Positions 33,601-42,267 of a DNA stretch of 64,000 bases are shown here, piece after piece; position 1 is the stretch's first letter, and every line of letters begins with the position of its first letter. A model generated the notes under the pieces. It worked only from the letters and a program-made list of their open reading frames with translations. It had not been told where the DNA came from and did no database searches. Source of the DNA: Clostridiales bacterium (lineage in GTDB: Bacteria > Bacillota > Clostridia > Christensenellales > Pumilibacteraceae); the NCBI GenBank assembly GCA_022508505.1, contig JAFLVC010000008.1, positions 25,954 through 89,953 of the forward strand. The letters are read 5' to 3'. The position numbers and the translations under genes were made by a program.

Positions 33601-35881
33601 CCGACGAGGAGTCCGCAGAAGTAGACGACGAAGAAGATCCTGCCGCGAGCTGCAATGCGTCGGACGGCGCCGGTGCGGCCGCACCGCCTGCACCGAGTAG
33701 CATTTGCCCGCCTTCAGCCGACGGCGCCGCCGGTTGAGTTGCAAGGCGCTGCTGTGCCTGCGTCGCCGCTATCGTCGAATTGAGCTTGACGATGTACGAC
33801 GAAACGGGCGCCTGCGTAGCGGCCTCGTCCTGTCTGCGCTTGGAAATGGCGCGTATAAACAGCCACACAATCAACAGGACAATGCCTATCGCGCCGATTA
33901 TCATGGCGGCGATTATGAGCCAAACCTCCCATTCTTCGAAGTTGCTCCAAATACTGCCCGCTTCTACGTCGATATTTATGTCGTTGGAAGTGAGAATGAG
34001 CGTCTGACCGCTTGTATTGGTAAACGTCATTTCGATAGACACCTGCGTCGTGCCCTTTATCTTTTTGACGTTGGGTTTAAGCGTCAGTTTGTTGTTTCTG
34101 AGCGTGGCGTCAAGCTGATCCTTGTTGTTGGACTTGACGTCGGTCATGATGTAGTTTGCGTCACGGAGCTGTTTGAACAGGTTGGACGTTCTGATATTGT
34201 ACGATACGGCGCTCTTGCCCTCTATCGAAGGTATGACGACAGAATATGCGCCGTCGCCGATAACCGAAACGAGAACGGACATCGTGAGATAGCCCTGACC
34301 CTCGACATAATATCTGATGCTGAAGGTTATGGCATATTGGTTGTTTTTGAGTCCTACTACCTTGTACGCCGAAGGATACAAATTCATGTCCGGCTCGGTG
34401 TCGTAAAGCTCGAGAATGTAGTCGCTGCTCTCCGATCCGACGGTGGTGTTTCCGGCGTCAAACGTCATGCTTACTCTTCTTCCGTCCATTTCCGAAGGGA
34501 AGCTGTAATCGACGAGGTCTGAAGGACGAATGATGATAGAGCCGTAGCCCTCAGCCGCAACAGTCTTGCGGTCGATGGGGTCGCCATCTTTGTTCTTATA
34601 CGTTACGTTGCTGCCGCCGCCGTTGTAATCGCAGACGTTGCCCGACGTAACGGTCAGGTTGAGATAGGACGAAGGTATCGCCTTCTTCTGCGGCTTGTCG
34701 GCGCGGAACTTGACAGGTATGAGTATCGAAGCCGTCGTCCTCGACGGATCCTCGACGGTGCCGAGCTCTATTTGAATGTTGTGCGTTTCTGCCCAGAACT
34801 TGTCGACGTTGTAACTGCCGTCGAAGCTCTTACGGTCCTGAACATATTTGGATACAATCTCGCTCGAAAGGCTGAGAGTTGTCGAAATGGACGGCGAATG
34901 CAGTCTGCTGCTTGTCGGGTTGTTCTTGGCCGTGTCGGTGAACAGCTCGATAGAGGTGCCCTCAATCTGCAAATTCCTGACTACGAGGTTGTCCGCCGAA
35001 TAAACCTGCCAAAGCGGTGATCCGGCAATGACCGAGCCGTCATCGGCATTGTACGCCATTCTAACCGGCTTGGTGTAGTTCATCGTTTTCATATCGCGGG
35101 TGTACAAAACTCTTCCCACGAGGTAGTCGGAAAGCTTGAACTGCCAATCGCTGTAGTTATTTATTGTAACGAGGTATTCGGGCGGATTATCAACATCGAC
35201 GTTGGCGGTAGCCATAGCGCCGACGCGGATAAATTTGAAGTTGTCGCCGTTTTCAAACGGAACGCCGCCTTTGTCGTTGCGTTGCGCAAACGTGTCCTCG
35301 ACGATCACTTTGAAGTACACGGGAACGGAATCCGTTGCACTTTCGAATTCGTAGCTGTTGTGCAAAACGACCGAAAAACGAACGCCCTTTTCGGCGCGCG
35401 TCTTAGCGAGCGCCGTGACGACAAGGTGGCTCGGATCGCCTTCGTCGACCTTGACGTCGATTTCCGTGCAGTCGTAATAAATAGTGCTAGCATCGAAATA
35501 GTATGACTGACCGGATGTCGACTTGCTCGTTTTGTGAAGATTGTCATACGCACCGATAACAGCTCGCGCATTGATGTAGCGAACTTTAAGATGCTGCGAA
35601 TTATTCTTTATAAAATCGTTTCTGTCTTCGATTGAGTCGTAGTTTTCATCGCCGTGGGTGCGGTTGAGCGAGTTGTCGCTTGCGTCCCTGCCGTTGACGT
35701 CCATGACGAGCTCTACGTCGGGGGTTCCGTTGATGTCGCCGGCGTTGTTGCCCTCACCCTTGTTGTCTGCGGCAAACGCTACAAAAGCATTGATAACGTT
35801 CATCACGATAGCAACCGAAATGAGTGCGGCGAGCGCGAGAATAACAGGTATAAACTTGCGTATCTTCATTGACTTTTGCAT
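30677..35881 (-). CDS. GiantB: signal peptide, ectodomain, one membrane helix and very long cytoplasmic coiled coil with PGAR tail
   Basis: 1734 aa. A signal peptide (h-region about 10-30, likely cut near AFA at 37), an ectodomain of about 610 residues with no recognised family, a transmembrane helix (653-677) and about 1050 cytoplasmic residues. The cytoplasmic part holds a Ser/Ala/Pro linker, coiled coil from about 915 to 1640 with eight 11-residue REAEEAAEAAK-type repeats (about 1436-1523), and a C-terminal run of PGAR tetrapeptides (about 1680-1734), strongly basic. AAGGAGG lies 9 nt before the ATG, only 14 bp after the GiantA stop. The architecture suggests linking something outside the cell to a cytoplasmic partner; the function is unknown. 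Confidence 0.85.
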   Translation of the reverse strand: MQKSMKIRKFIPVILALAALISVAIVMNVINAFVAFAADNKGEGNNAGDINGTPDVELVMDVNGRDASDNSLNRTHGDENYDSIEDRNDFIKNNSQHLKVRYINARAVIGAYDNLHKTSKSTSGQSYYFDASTIYYDCTEIDVKVDEGDPSHLVVTALAKTRAEKGVRFSVVLHNSYEFESATDSVPVYFKVIVEDTFAQRNDKGGVPFENGDNFKFIRVGAMATANVDVDNPPEYLVTINNYSDWQFKLSDYLVGRVLYTRDMKTMNYTKPVRMAYNADDGSVIAGSPLWQVYSADNLVVRNLQIEGTSIELFTDTAKNNPTSSRLHSPSISTTLSLSSEIVSKYVQDRKSFDGSYNVDKFWAETHNIQIELGTVEDPSRTTASILIPVKFRADKPQKKAIPSSYLNLTVTSGNVCDYNGGGSNVTYKNKDGDPIDRKTVAAEGYGSIIIRPSDLVDYSFPSEMDGRRVSMTFDAGNTTVGSESSDYILELYDTEPDMNLYPSAYKVVGLKNNQYAITFSIRYYVEGQGYLTMSVLVSVIGDGAYSVVIPSIEGKSAVSYNIRTSNLFKQLRDANYIMTDVKSNNKDQLDATLRNNKLTLKPNVKKIKGTTQVSIEMTFTNTSGQTLILTSNDINIDVEAGSIWSNFEEWEVWLIIAAMIIGAIGIVLLIVWLFIRAISKRRQDEAATQAPVSSYIVKLNSTIAATQAQQRLATQPAAPSAEGGQMLLGAGGAAAPAPSDALQLAAGSSSSSTSADSSSAASTESSASEPTATSAPKDSGENYDELIAKYISDEELLERIFTEKYEPKGMVRRTFFKSKDLQARELEKEKKRIIERYKSPMPMDEAVMSETSASKKPAASESAEAQEEVVEEAPKEAFTLDFDPYAPLYVEPAVDDEFSAEKIELDVSPEETALNNAEHRNTILEKELAELRIRIEKIQKEVDKNKSAEDALREKIAKAEKDDEDFAKQIEDLEFKLASAKQKEKDKITRDISTAETKKSRNLDNLAKLRAELEIMVGGGAQLGEFMSYLSSTQEQKLTEQTSAVAEYEKAKANFEAYQDRLAKVKARQELDAKLEELRPMLEAVNNTDYEMRSIDSANELLEKERASLKEELADAKSRILGAKDFALISELNTRIAEINTRLSEIDRETTKSAKRRSELNLDFTAQRRRANEFCTKNEVPLEEVISNEDLVIGRIELEALKAKREKDRELAEAAVAAAQAELDDITASAGDMTMIAMEIASDMQQLEEELEAAQNELNEINAQMEAASEDEKLILMVDQGDKADKVEEIKQKIEELNVEGTKRKIEAQAQYDERVGEASAKLEEVNAEFMAASAKYDVLADTDPLDLITSGSGVISQDQKKIEAENLKKHLEKAKNEAEQARLAAEQAKNDAEQAKIDAARASDEARAEAERTAQEAIEKAEAAKREAEEKARADVEAAEAARREAEEAKEAARREAEEAAEAAKREAEEAAEAAKREAEEAAEAARREAEEAAEAAKREAEEAAEAAKREAEEAAERARREAQEAAEAEAEEAKRKAQEEIEEMRRKAEEEAEAKRLEEEKAKQEEEERLKSENERKEAIAAKVAARKEKIVVIRERMKDIKGDEDAKNLREQLYTMQLTFDEDEKGSVELMDFYNKTMDDIQHAGEVATLKAENAKKPQRVVRKVTERVNRVPRKKARPGARPGARPGARPGARPGARPGARPGARPANGAARRPGARPGARPGARPPRR
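30690..30845 (-). repeat. 12-bp repeats encoding the PGAR tail
   Basis: About ten copies of a degenerate GC-rich 12-bp unit encode PGAR repeats, interrupted once by ANGAAR. Such units are prone to copy-number change in frame. Confidence 0.9.
31312..31575 (-). repeat. 33-bp tandem repeats encoding 11-residue coiled-coil units
   Basis: Eight units of 33 bp encode REAEEAAEAAK-like hendecads. An 11-residue period predicts a straight or slightly right-handed coiled coil. It is coding and continuous with the flanking frame, so it is not a CRISPR. Confidence 0.9.
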
Positions 35882-35895
35882 GATGTCTGCCCTCC

Positions 35896-38800
35896 TTAAC
35901 CCTGTCCGTTCATGTCGGGCGCATCAAACACTATCGTGTTGGCGTCGACAGGAGGAGGCGCAAAGCCGCCGCCGAAGTCGGGGCCGAGTGCACCGAAATC
36001 GGGACCGGGCGCACCGAATCCGCCTTGCGGGGGTGCTCCGAAGTCGGGACCGGGCGCTCCGAAACCGCCTTGCGGGGGCGCTCCGAAGTCGGGACCGGGC
36101 GCTCCGAAACCGCCTTGACCGGGTACGCTGAAGCTCTGTCCGGGCACACCGAAAGGTCCGCCGGGCATATCGTTGAACGGATTGGCCGCGCCTGTAAATA
36201 CCGCAGGATCGACCGGAGCGGGGCCGCCGCCGTTCTGTGCTTGGGCAAACGCGGCTTTCTTTGCGGCGAGCTCGGCTTTGAGCTCGGCCATGGACTTCTT
36301 ACCGCCCTTTCCGCCCTTCTTCTTTTTCTTCTTGTCGTCGGCGCCTGCGCCGGTGCCGAAGTCGTCACTTACCGTTGCGCCCATAGTTGACACTGCGGCA
36401 ACGCCAATACCGCCGTTCTGTTCCTTCTTCATCTCGTTAAACACTTTGGCGTACTTGGAATCTTGCAGTTTGAGCTTGGTCTTGAGCGCCTGCTCGCGCG
36501 TTGCGCTCGTCGCCTTGTTATGCGCCCTGTCGCGCATCTTGATAAGCTCTTGATTGCGCTTGACAAGTGCGCGCTGCTTGGCGCGGCGGCGCCAATACAC
36601 CAGCAGTCTTATGAGGAATATGACCAGCAGCACGCCGAACGAAGCGAAGAACGCGACGAGCCAAATCTGGATGTACTCTTCTTTGGAAAGCACTTCCGAT
36701 ATGCCCGTAACCGACACGCTGAATGCGACAACGAGGTTACCGGATTGACCGACGGTCGGGTTCATTATTGAAACGTTGAGCGTAATGGGCGCTACCGTAT
36801 TCTTCAACGGCGTAATCTCGACCACGTCGCGAGTAGCCTCGGTGCCGCCTACCGGGTTGATGTACTTTGCAGAGCCCTCGGGAGTCGTTACAAGGAATAT
36901 CTCGTAATTGTCGTAATCGAGGATGTTTGCCGCTTCGCAGAGGTATTGGAGTGGCACATACACCTTTGCTTCGGTGTTAGAACCGGTCATGTACCAATCT
37001 TCGTTCTTGTTGAACTCTTTTCCTTTATAGGGTTTATCGACGTCTACTTTGATTTCGAGCATCGATCCGCTCACGAAAGCGACCTTTTTGTTGGCTTTGA
37101 GCCTGAACACAGCTCTAAGTATGGTGTCGCCCGTAGCCGCCTCGTACGAAGAGTAGTTGCCGCTCTTTGCGACGAATTTGACCGACACGTAGTATTCGAT
37201 ATCCAACTGCTCCGCCGTAGCGTCCGAATCGATGTCTAAACGCAAATACGTCTTGCTGGTATTGGTATCGTAGAAGCCGATCCTCGAAACATAGGCGGGT
37301 TTGTACGAATCCATCTCTATTCCGTCGACGCGCGCGAACTCGACCGCTTCGTACTTTTCGTACGATTTGGTGCCTTCGGTGATAGTCCGCTTGTCGTCGA
37401 AAATGGGCGTAAAGCTGTCGACGTCAATGAAATTGCCGACTGCGTTGCGAAGTCCGGTCGTGAGCGTGCTCATATACACGCGCGAGGCATTGTCAAGGTT
37501 GACTACGTAGTCAATCTCGTTGCCTTCTTGGTCTTGATCCTTGATTGTCGTCTCGCCCGACACGTTAAACGTAAGCGTAATCGGTATGCTCTGACTGAAC
37601 GCCGAAAGAGTAAACTGAACTATAGCCTTGCCCGATTCTTTGGGGGTGAGCCTCAATACGGAATTGCTGAGCTTGGTGGGAGTAACGACGTCGTAGTTGC
37701 TCGACGTAAGATCGTCCAGCGTCATTTTGTTGCGGTACTGATTTGCAAGCGAAACGAGCGAAAGGCTGTCTACGACATTGACTCTCTCCTCTATCGGCGC
37801 TTCGTTGCGACCGAATATGTAGAAGTTCATCTCGCGCGACAAATCGTAGGTGCGCTGTTCCTGAGACGACGTTGCGGGCTCGGTAAACGGAACCTGCTTG
37901 ACGTTGACAAACGCGAACGTTATGGTGACCTTCTCATCGCCGTTTGTGAAATAGCTCACACCGTCGCGACCGAAGAAGCGCTGAATGGTAACGGTAAACC
38001 GAATTGGATGCGCGCTGATGAACTTAACAGTAATCCTGTTTTGATCCAGCGTGACGTAGTTCTCGCCCGTCAACGAATCGACAAACTGATCGTTAAACGC
38101 CTTGAAGTTGATGTTGCTGTTCTCATGCGAGAACGTGACGTAAGTGCCGGAAGCTTGAATAAACTCGCTGAGGTTTATAACGACGTTATCTCCGCCGACC
38201 GTATACTCTCTGTCGTATAAAACTTCGAGGTGGTTGTACGGTTTGAGTCCGTACTTTTCGGCAGTAGCTTTCGTCGCGCCGTAAATTATGCTGTTTGTGC
38301 CGTCGTCGGAGGTGTATCTGCTGTTCAAGCGCACGCTGGGCTGAGAGAATACCGATGCGGCTTCCACCCAGTTTTGCGCGCTCCTCACCTTGTCGGCATC
38401 GGTAGCGCCCGTAACCTTTGTCGTGAAGTTCTGATTGGCGACAACGTATTCCTCATACGCGAGCGAATACGTCAGATAGCTCGTGCCGCCTTTGATCGTG
38501 TTGAACGAATCGACGGTGGGATTGTCTCCGTACTCAATCGCGCCGGTAGTGCCGTTTGCGGTAAAGAGCAGGATATCGTAAGCGAACTCAAGCCCATCGA
38601 CGTACTCGGAGTCGTCCTCCGTTCCGGGCGTTACGTTGATATTCATGAGTCCGTAAGTGTTGGCAAAGTTCTTATTGATGCGAGTGACAATGCCGTCGTC
38701 GTACGGTATCTTAAGCTCGGCAAGACCGGTGAGCCTTACCGTAACCGTCTTTGCGCCGTATGCAATTGCGGTGTTGCTGTTGTTGGACGAAATGATGTTG

Positions 38801-41800
38801 GTAAGCCTTATCACGTCGAGGTCGCGGTCCTCAAACAGATACTTATACGAGCCGGAGTACCACAGATTTTCGACATTTTCGCCGAGATAGTATTTGAGGT
38901 TGCCCTTCTCTATCTTCGCTTTGTCGGGGAACCCGGGGTCCCAAGTGAGTGACGTGCCACTCAAGTCCTCGTTCTTGCTCGTCGTGATATACTTGACAAT
39001 CTTGTTGACAAGTTCGTCGCTGCTTCCGCCGGCAATGAACTTGGCGAGCTCGGTAAAGCCAGCCGAAGCGTTTTGAACTGCCAATGAGTAATACTTGTTG
39101 GCGTCGTTGCTCGGGTCGAGAAGCGGAATGGCGCTCTTGTTGCTGTTTGTAGAATCAAAAGCCTCGTACATTCGGACGACGGTGGAGTTGTCGACACTGA
39201 ATTCGACGTTGCACTCCAAATGGTCGTAGTAAAGCGCGTCGCCTTCGCTGTTGTCGTAACGTGCGACATAGAAGCTCATGTTGACAGTGCCGCTCTGCGT
39301 GGAGCGTATGGGGGTTATTTCTATGCCGACGCCGAACTTATTGTCAGTAACAAACTTGTAGCCGAACAGCTGCTTCCACTGATCCTCGTCCATTATTTCG
39401 AAGGTGTTCGAGCCCTTCGCCTTGAAGGAGAACTTAGGCGTCAATTCCTCTTTTGAAAGCTGCTTGTTGGAAGGAGTGCCTGCGGGAGCCGCGTCATTGG
39501 CGCTCGTCGTCCAAGTCATGTATTCTATGCCGGCATCCTTGTCGGGATCGAGTATGCGGTACACGTCGCCCACCGCGTTTGTCGAAACCAACGACTCGCG
39601 CGCCTTGCCGCCGTACGTCATGGGCGCCATTTGCGGGCTTTCGGCATCGCCCTCTTGATGCGCGAACACGCCGTTGAGCGAAACCGATGTCTTGGTGGCA
39701 AGCGCATCGTCGACGTACAGTGTGATTGCGCCGATCGACGGATTGCGGTTTTGCTTCGTAGGCTGATCGGCCGTGGGAATCGTGAACTTTATCGTGCTCT
39801 TTTTGGCGGTATCCGCAATGGCGTATGATTCCACCGACCAGTTGGTCATCGCGGTAACGGTGCCTTCTTTCGAAGTCTCGTTGAAGCTGTCGTAAATCTC
39901 TTGATAGAATTTGCCGTCGTCGGCGCCAGCCTCACCGTCGCAAGTGATGCGGACTACTCTGCCGAGCTTGGTTATTGCAAAGAGGTTTCTGCCGTAGCCC
40001 GAATACACCGCGGCAAACCTGTTGTTGCTGTTGACGTTTTGCTTGTTGTCGGTCGCATTGTCGTTGGAAAGACCGAACACTATTTCCTTGGGATCGGTCT
40101 GGCTGTCGCTCCAAACGTAGAGCTTGCCGTCCTTGGTGAGCGCGCCCGAAATGTACTTCGTGTCGTTTTTTACGTCGTCGTTGAACGAATACTTGTTATC
40201 GGACTCCGAACCCAAGGTGCCGGCGTAGTTGAACGCCTTGCGGTCTGCACCCGGAGAAAGCTGTCTGCCTGCCGCAACTGACATGAACGGACCCTTGCCT
40301 TCAAGCGTCGGCGTCGGATACTGATAGTATGCGGCGCTCGTGCCTTTGCCGCTCTGACCGTAAGCGTTGTCACCCCAAGCGTACAGGGTGCCGTTGGTCG
40401 AAGAAATTCCGTAGCCTATGTCGTTGCCGAGCGAAACGGCGTTTCTGATTATGGACGCGACGACCTTGTCCTGCGTGCCGTCGAGGGCGGCGCCGTACGC
40501 GTCAACAATGCCGCTCGTGTTGACGGCCTGCTGATCGACGCTATATATAATGTTAGTCTCGCCCGATGCGGCGGAAGCCTGTCTTGCATAGTACAAGTCC
40601 GCCCACTTCATCTCTATAACGCGCGTGCCCTGTATGCCGTTGTCGGTCAACGAACCTATCGAATAGTACGCGCCGATAATGCCGTCCTCAATCGTGTTGC
40701 CCTGGAACTGCATATTGGACAGACCGTCGGTCAATCCGATTGTTTCCTCGCCTATCTGACCGTAATTAACCGCATTGGTCTTGACGGTAGCTACGGGCGT
40801 GAGAGTATTGCTATCGCTGTCCCAATCCATGTCGGACGTGGTGATGAAGTTTTTGCCCTTCAAAGAGAGCGATGTTATTCTCGTGGTGTTGTACGAGCCC
40901 GCCGTGCCGGACGCAGCGCCGCCCTCGGGAAGGTTGGATGCGTTCATGCCGACGGTGTAGCCGCCCGCAACTGCGGTAACGGTGCCGCCCGCAGAGGTAT
41001 TGATGCCGACGCCGGGAATGCCCGCGCTGCTGACGACGTACTGAGTCTTAAACAGACGGCGGAAGTTTTCGCTGTTGTCGTCGATGTTGAAGCCGGTGCC
41101 GCCGAAATCGTTTTCCATGCTGTATTTGGCGGTGTAACCGGATGCGTCGCGCTGTAGGGGCGCATACAAGAGCGAACCCCAAACATAGCTGTAATATGCG
41201 CTTGCGTTGTTGTCCCTATATACTAATATATAGTTGTTCTCGCCGCCCGCAAGAGTCATTTCGGAGAAAGTCGTGCCCTGCGGATAGGCATTGTAAAGAC
41301 CGTACCTGTCGGTACTGCCGTAGTAGTTGTAATTTATAATGTAAGGCTCGTACCACCTCGCGTCTCTCGCGTCGGCGTCCTCATACGGACGCAAAAGCAG
41401 ATAGCGGTAGTTGGTGAGCGGGTTGATACCGATTTGCTTATATCCTTCGTTCAAGTCCTTAACGGAATCGAGACCCCAAGTATATATGTATCCGCTTGCC
41501 GTAATGAACGCCGCGGTGGTCGAAGTGGTGGCTATGGATACTATTCTGTCACTCGGTCTTTCCGCATGATACGCCTGCGCGTTGGCAGACCAATCGTTTC
41601 TCGTGCTGCCGCTCGGACCCATTCTGAACTTCACCGGTATCTGCGTGGGCGTGGAGGTATAGTATCTGCCCAGGGAATTCGCGTTTTCGTTGCGCGTCGT
41701 GTTGTTAACAAGGCTCCATCCGAACAGCCTGCCGTCGTACGTCAAACCTATTGCGAAGTCCTCGCCTGCCGCAACCTGCACAAATCTTATGCCGTTTTCG

Positions 41801-41943
41801 CCGTCGCCCGCCGCACGCGCCGCCGCCGATATCGCCTTTCCGTCATACCCGAAAGTGAATATCGTGCTGAAAATCAATGCTAAGCATATCGCAAAAGATA
41901 CGGCGACCGCTTTTATTCTGTTTTTTGTTCTGATAGCTTTCAT
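35896..41943 (-). CDS. GiantA: 2015-residue surface protein with RCC1-like repeats, one membrane helix and repetitive cytoplasmic tail
   Basis: 2015 aa. A signal peptide (h-region about 11-31). RCC1-like segments recur in the first 700 residues (VQVAAGEDFAIGLTYDGRLFGW, IGYGISSTNGTLYAWGDNAYG, ISGALTKDGKLYVWSD), suggesting a beta propeller. About 1000 residues of unrecognised beta-rich ectodomain follow, then a transmembrane helix (about 1760-1782). The cytoplasmic tail has a basic helical stretch, a KKKKKKGGKGGKK block and PGPDFGAPPQGGFGA repeats (about 1938-1996). AAGGA lies 11 nt before the ATG. It is first in the operon behind a consensus promoter. I infer a surface receptor or scaffold; no enzyme signature is visible. 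Confidence 0.88.
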   Translation of the reverse strand: MKAIRTKNRIKAVAVSFAICLALIFSTIFTFGYDGKAISAAARAAGDGENGIRFVQVAAGEDFAIGLTYDGRLFGWSLVNNTTRNENANSLGRYYTSTPTQIPVKFRMGPSGSTRNDWSANAQAYHAERPSDRIVSIATTSTTAAFITASGYIYTWGLDSVKDLNEGYKQIGINPLTNYRYLLLRPYEDADARDARWYEPYIINYNYYGSTDRYGLYNAYPQGTTFSEMTLAGGENNYILVYRDNNASAYYSYVWGSLLYAPLQRDASGYTAKYSMENDFGGTGFNIDDNSENFRRLFKTQYVVSSAGIPGVGINTSAGGTVTAVAGGYTVGMNASNLPEGGAASGTAGSYNTTRITSLSLKGKNFITTSDMDWDSDSNTLTPVATVKTNAVNYGQIGEETIGLTDGLSNMQFQGNTIEDGIIGAYYSIGSLTDNGIQGTRVIEMKWADLYYARQASAASGETNIIYSVDQQAVNTSGIVDAYGAALDGTQDKVVASIIRNAVSLGNDIGYGISSTNGTLYAWGDNAYGQSGKGTSAAYYQYPTPTLEGKGPFMSVAAGRQLSPGADRKAFNYAGTLGSESDNKYSFNDDVKNDTKYISGALTKDGKLYVWSDSQTDPKEIVFGLSNDNATDNKQNVNSNNRFAAVYSGYGRNLFAITKLGRVVRITCDGEAGADDGKFYQEIYDSFNETSKEGTVTAMTNWSVESYAIADTAKKSTIKFTIPTADQPTKQNRNPSIGAITLYVDDALATKTSVSLNGVFAHQEGDAESPQMAPMTYGGKARESLVSTNAVGDVYRILDPDKDAGIEYMTWTTSANDAAPAGTPSNKQLSKEELTPKFSFKAKGSNTFEIMDEDQWKQLFGYKFVTDNKFGVGIEITPIRSTQSGTVNMSFYVARYDNSEGDALYYDHLECNVEFSVDNSTVVRMYEAFDSTNSNKSAIPLLDPSNDANKYYSLAVQNASAGFTELAKFIAGGSSDELVNKIVKYITTSKNEDLSGTSLTWDPGFPDKAKIEKGNLKYYLGENVENLWYSGSYKYLFEDRDLDVIRLTNIISSNNSNTAIAYGAKTVTVRLTGLAELKIPYDDGIVTRINKNFANTYGLMNINVTPGTEDDSEYVDGLEFAYDILLFTANGTTGAIEYGDNPTVDSFNTIKGGTSYLTYSLAYEEYVVANQNFTTKVTGATDADKVRSAQNWVEAASVFSQPSVRLNSRYTSDDGTNSIIYGATKATAEKYGLKPYNHLEVLYDREYTVGGDNVVINLSEFIQASGTYVTFSHENSNINFKAFNDQFVDSLTGENYVTLDQNRITVKFISAHPIRFTVTIQRFFGRDGVSYFTNGDEKVTITFAFVNVKQVPFTEPATSSQEQRTYDLSREMNFYIFGRNEAPIEERVNVVDSLSLVSLANQYRNKMTLDDLTSSNYDVVTPTKLSNSVLRLTPKESGKAIVQFTLSAFSQSIPITLTFNVSGETTIKDQDQEGNEIDYVVNLDNASRVYMSTLTTGLRNAVGNFIDVDSFTPIFDDKRTITEGTKSYEKYEAVEFARVDGIEMDSYKPAYVSRIGFYDTNTSKTYLRLDIDSDATAEQLDIEYYVSVKFVAKSGNYSSYEAATGDTILRAVFRLKANKKVAFVSGSMLEIKVDVDKPYKGKEFNKNEDWYMTGSNTEAKVYVPLQYLCEAANILDYDNYEIFLVTTPEGSAKYINPVGGTEATRDVVEITPLKNTVAPITLNVSIMNPTVGQSGNLVVAFSVSVTGISEVLSKEEYIQIWLVAFFASFGVLLVIFLIRLLVYWRRRAKQRALVKRNQELIKMRDRAHNKATSATREQALKTKLKLQDSKYAKVFNEMKKEQNGGIGVAAVSTMGATVSDDFGTGAGADDKKKKKKGGKGGKKSMAELKAELAAKKAAFAQAQNGGGPAPVDPAVFTGAANPFNDMPGGPFGVPGQSFSVPGQGGFGAPGPDFGAPPQGGFGAPGPDFGAPPQGGFGAPGPDFGALGPDFGGGFAPPPVDANTIVFDAPDMNGQG
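35990..36120 (-). repeat. 45-bp repeats encoding Gly/Phe/Pro tail repeats
   Basis: About three copies of a 45-bp unit encode PGPDFGAPPQGGFGA in the GiantA cytoplasmic tail, a low-complexity sequence reminiscent of phase-separating FG or GF repeats. Confidence 0.85.
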
Positions 41944-42000
41944 CTGGACCGTAATCCTTATTTATTTTGACCCGGAATTAACCGAAATCGGTTGGTAGAA

Positions 42001-42025
42001 TGTCGAATATGTATACTATTCGACA
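42001..42025 (-). promoter_or_regulatory. Inverted Spo0A-box pair in the giant-operon leader
   Basis: TGTCGAATA (42001-42009) and TATTCGACA (42017-42025) form a perfect 9-bp inverted repeat with a 7-bp centre. Each arm contains the exact 0A-box heptamer TGTCGAA. The palindrome covers about +8 to +32 of the giant operon, a repressor-like position. It could alternatively be an mRNA-stabilising hairpin or the site of another regulator. Confidence 0.55.
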
Positions 42026-42039
42026 CTATGCACCCAAAC

Positions 42040-42068
42040 ATTATAATACAAATAATCGGCATTGTCAA
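42040..42068 (-). promoter_or_regulatory. Consensus sigma-A promoter of the giant-protein operon
   Basis: Read on the minus strand: TTGACA (42063-42068), 17 bp, TATAAT (42040-42045), a perfect match. Transcription should start near 42033, leaving a 90-nt leader before GiantA. Confidence 0.9.
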
Positions 42069-42237
42069 TATATACGCTCCAAAAAAACGTTATTTTTTTA
42101 GCTTTAATTCACATTTTATTCACAATTTGACTGCCTTAGCGCGAAAAAAAAAGAGGTTTTTTCGGTAAAAACGTTTTTTTAAGGGAAATGGGCGGTTTTT
42201 CGCGGCAATGAGAGCCGAATGCCGTTTGCTCTTTTGC

Positions 42238-42267
42238 TTGACGGCTTCCACGCCCGTGTGTTATTCT
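42238..42267 (+). promoter_or_regulatory. Probable serC-serA promoter
   Basis: TTGACG (42238-42243), 18 bp, TATTCT (42262-42267), with transcription expected about 35 nt before the serC ATG. Confidence 0.5.

Noticed and set aside
30650..33700. Plus-strand open frame of 1016 codons opposite GiantB
   Set aside because: Same reason: its translation is a low-complexity mirror of the Ala/Glu/Arg coiled coil and the PGAR repeats.
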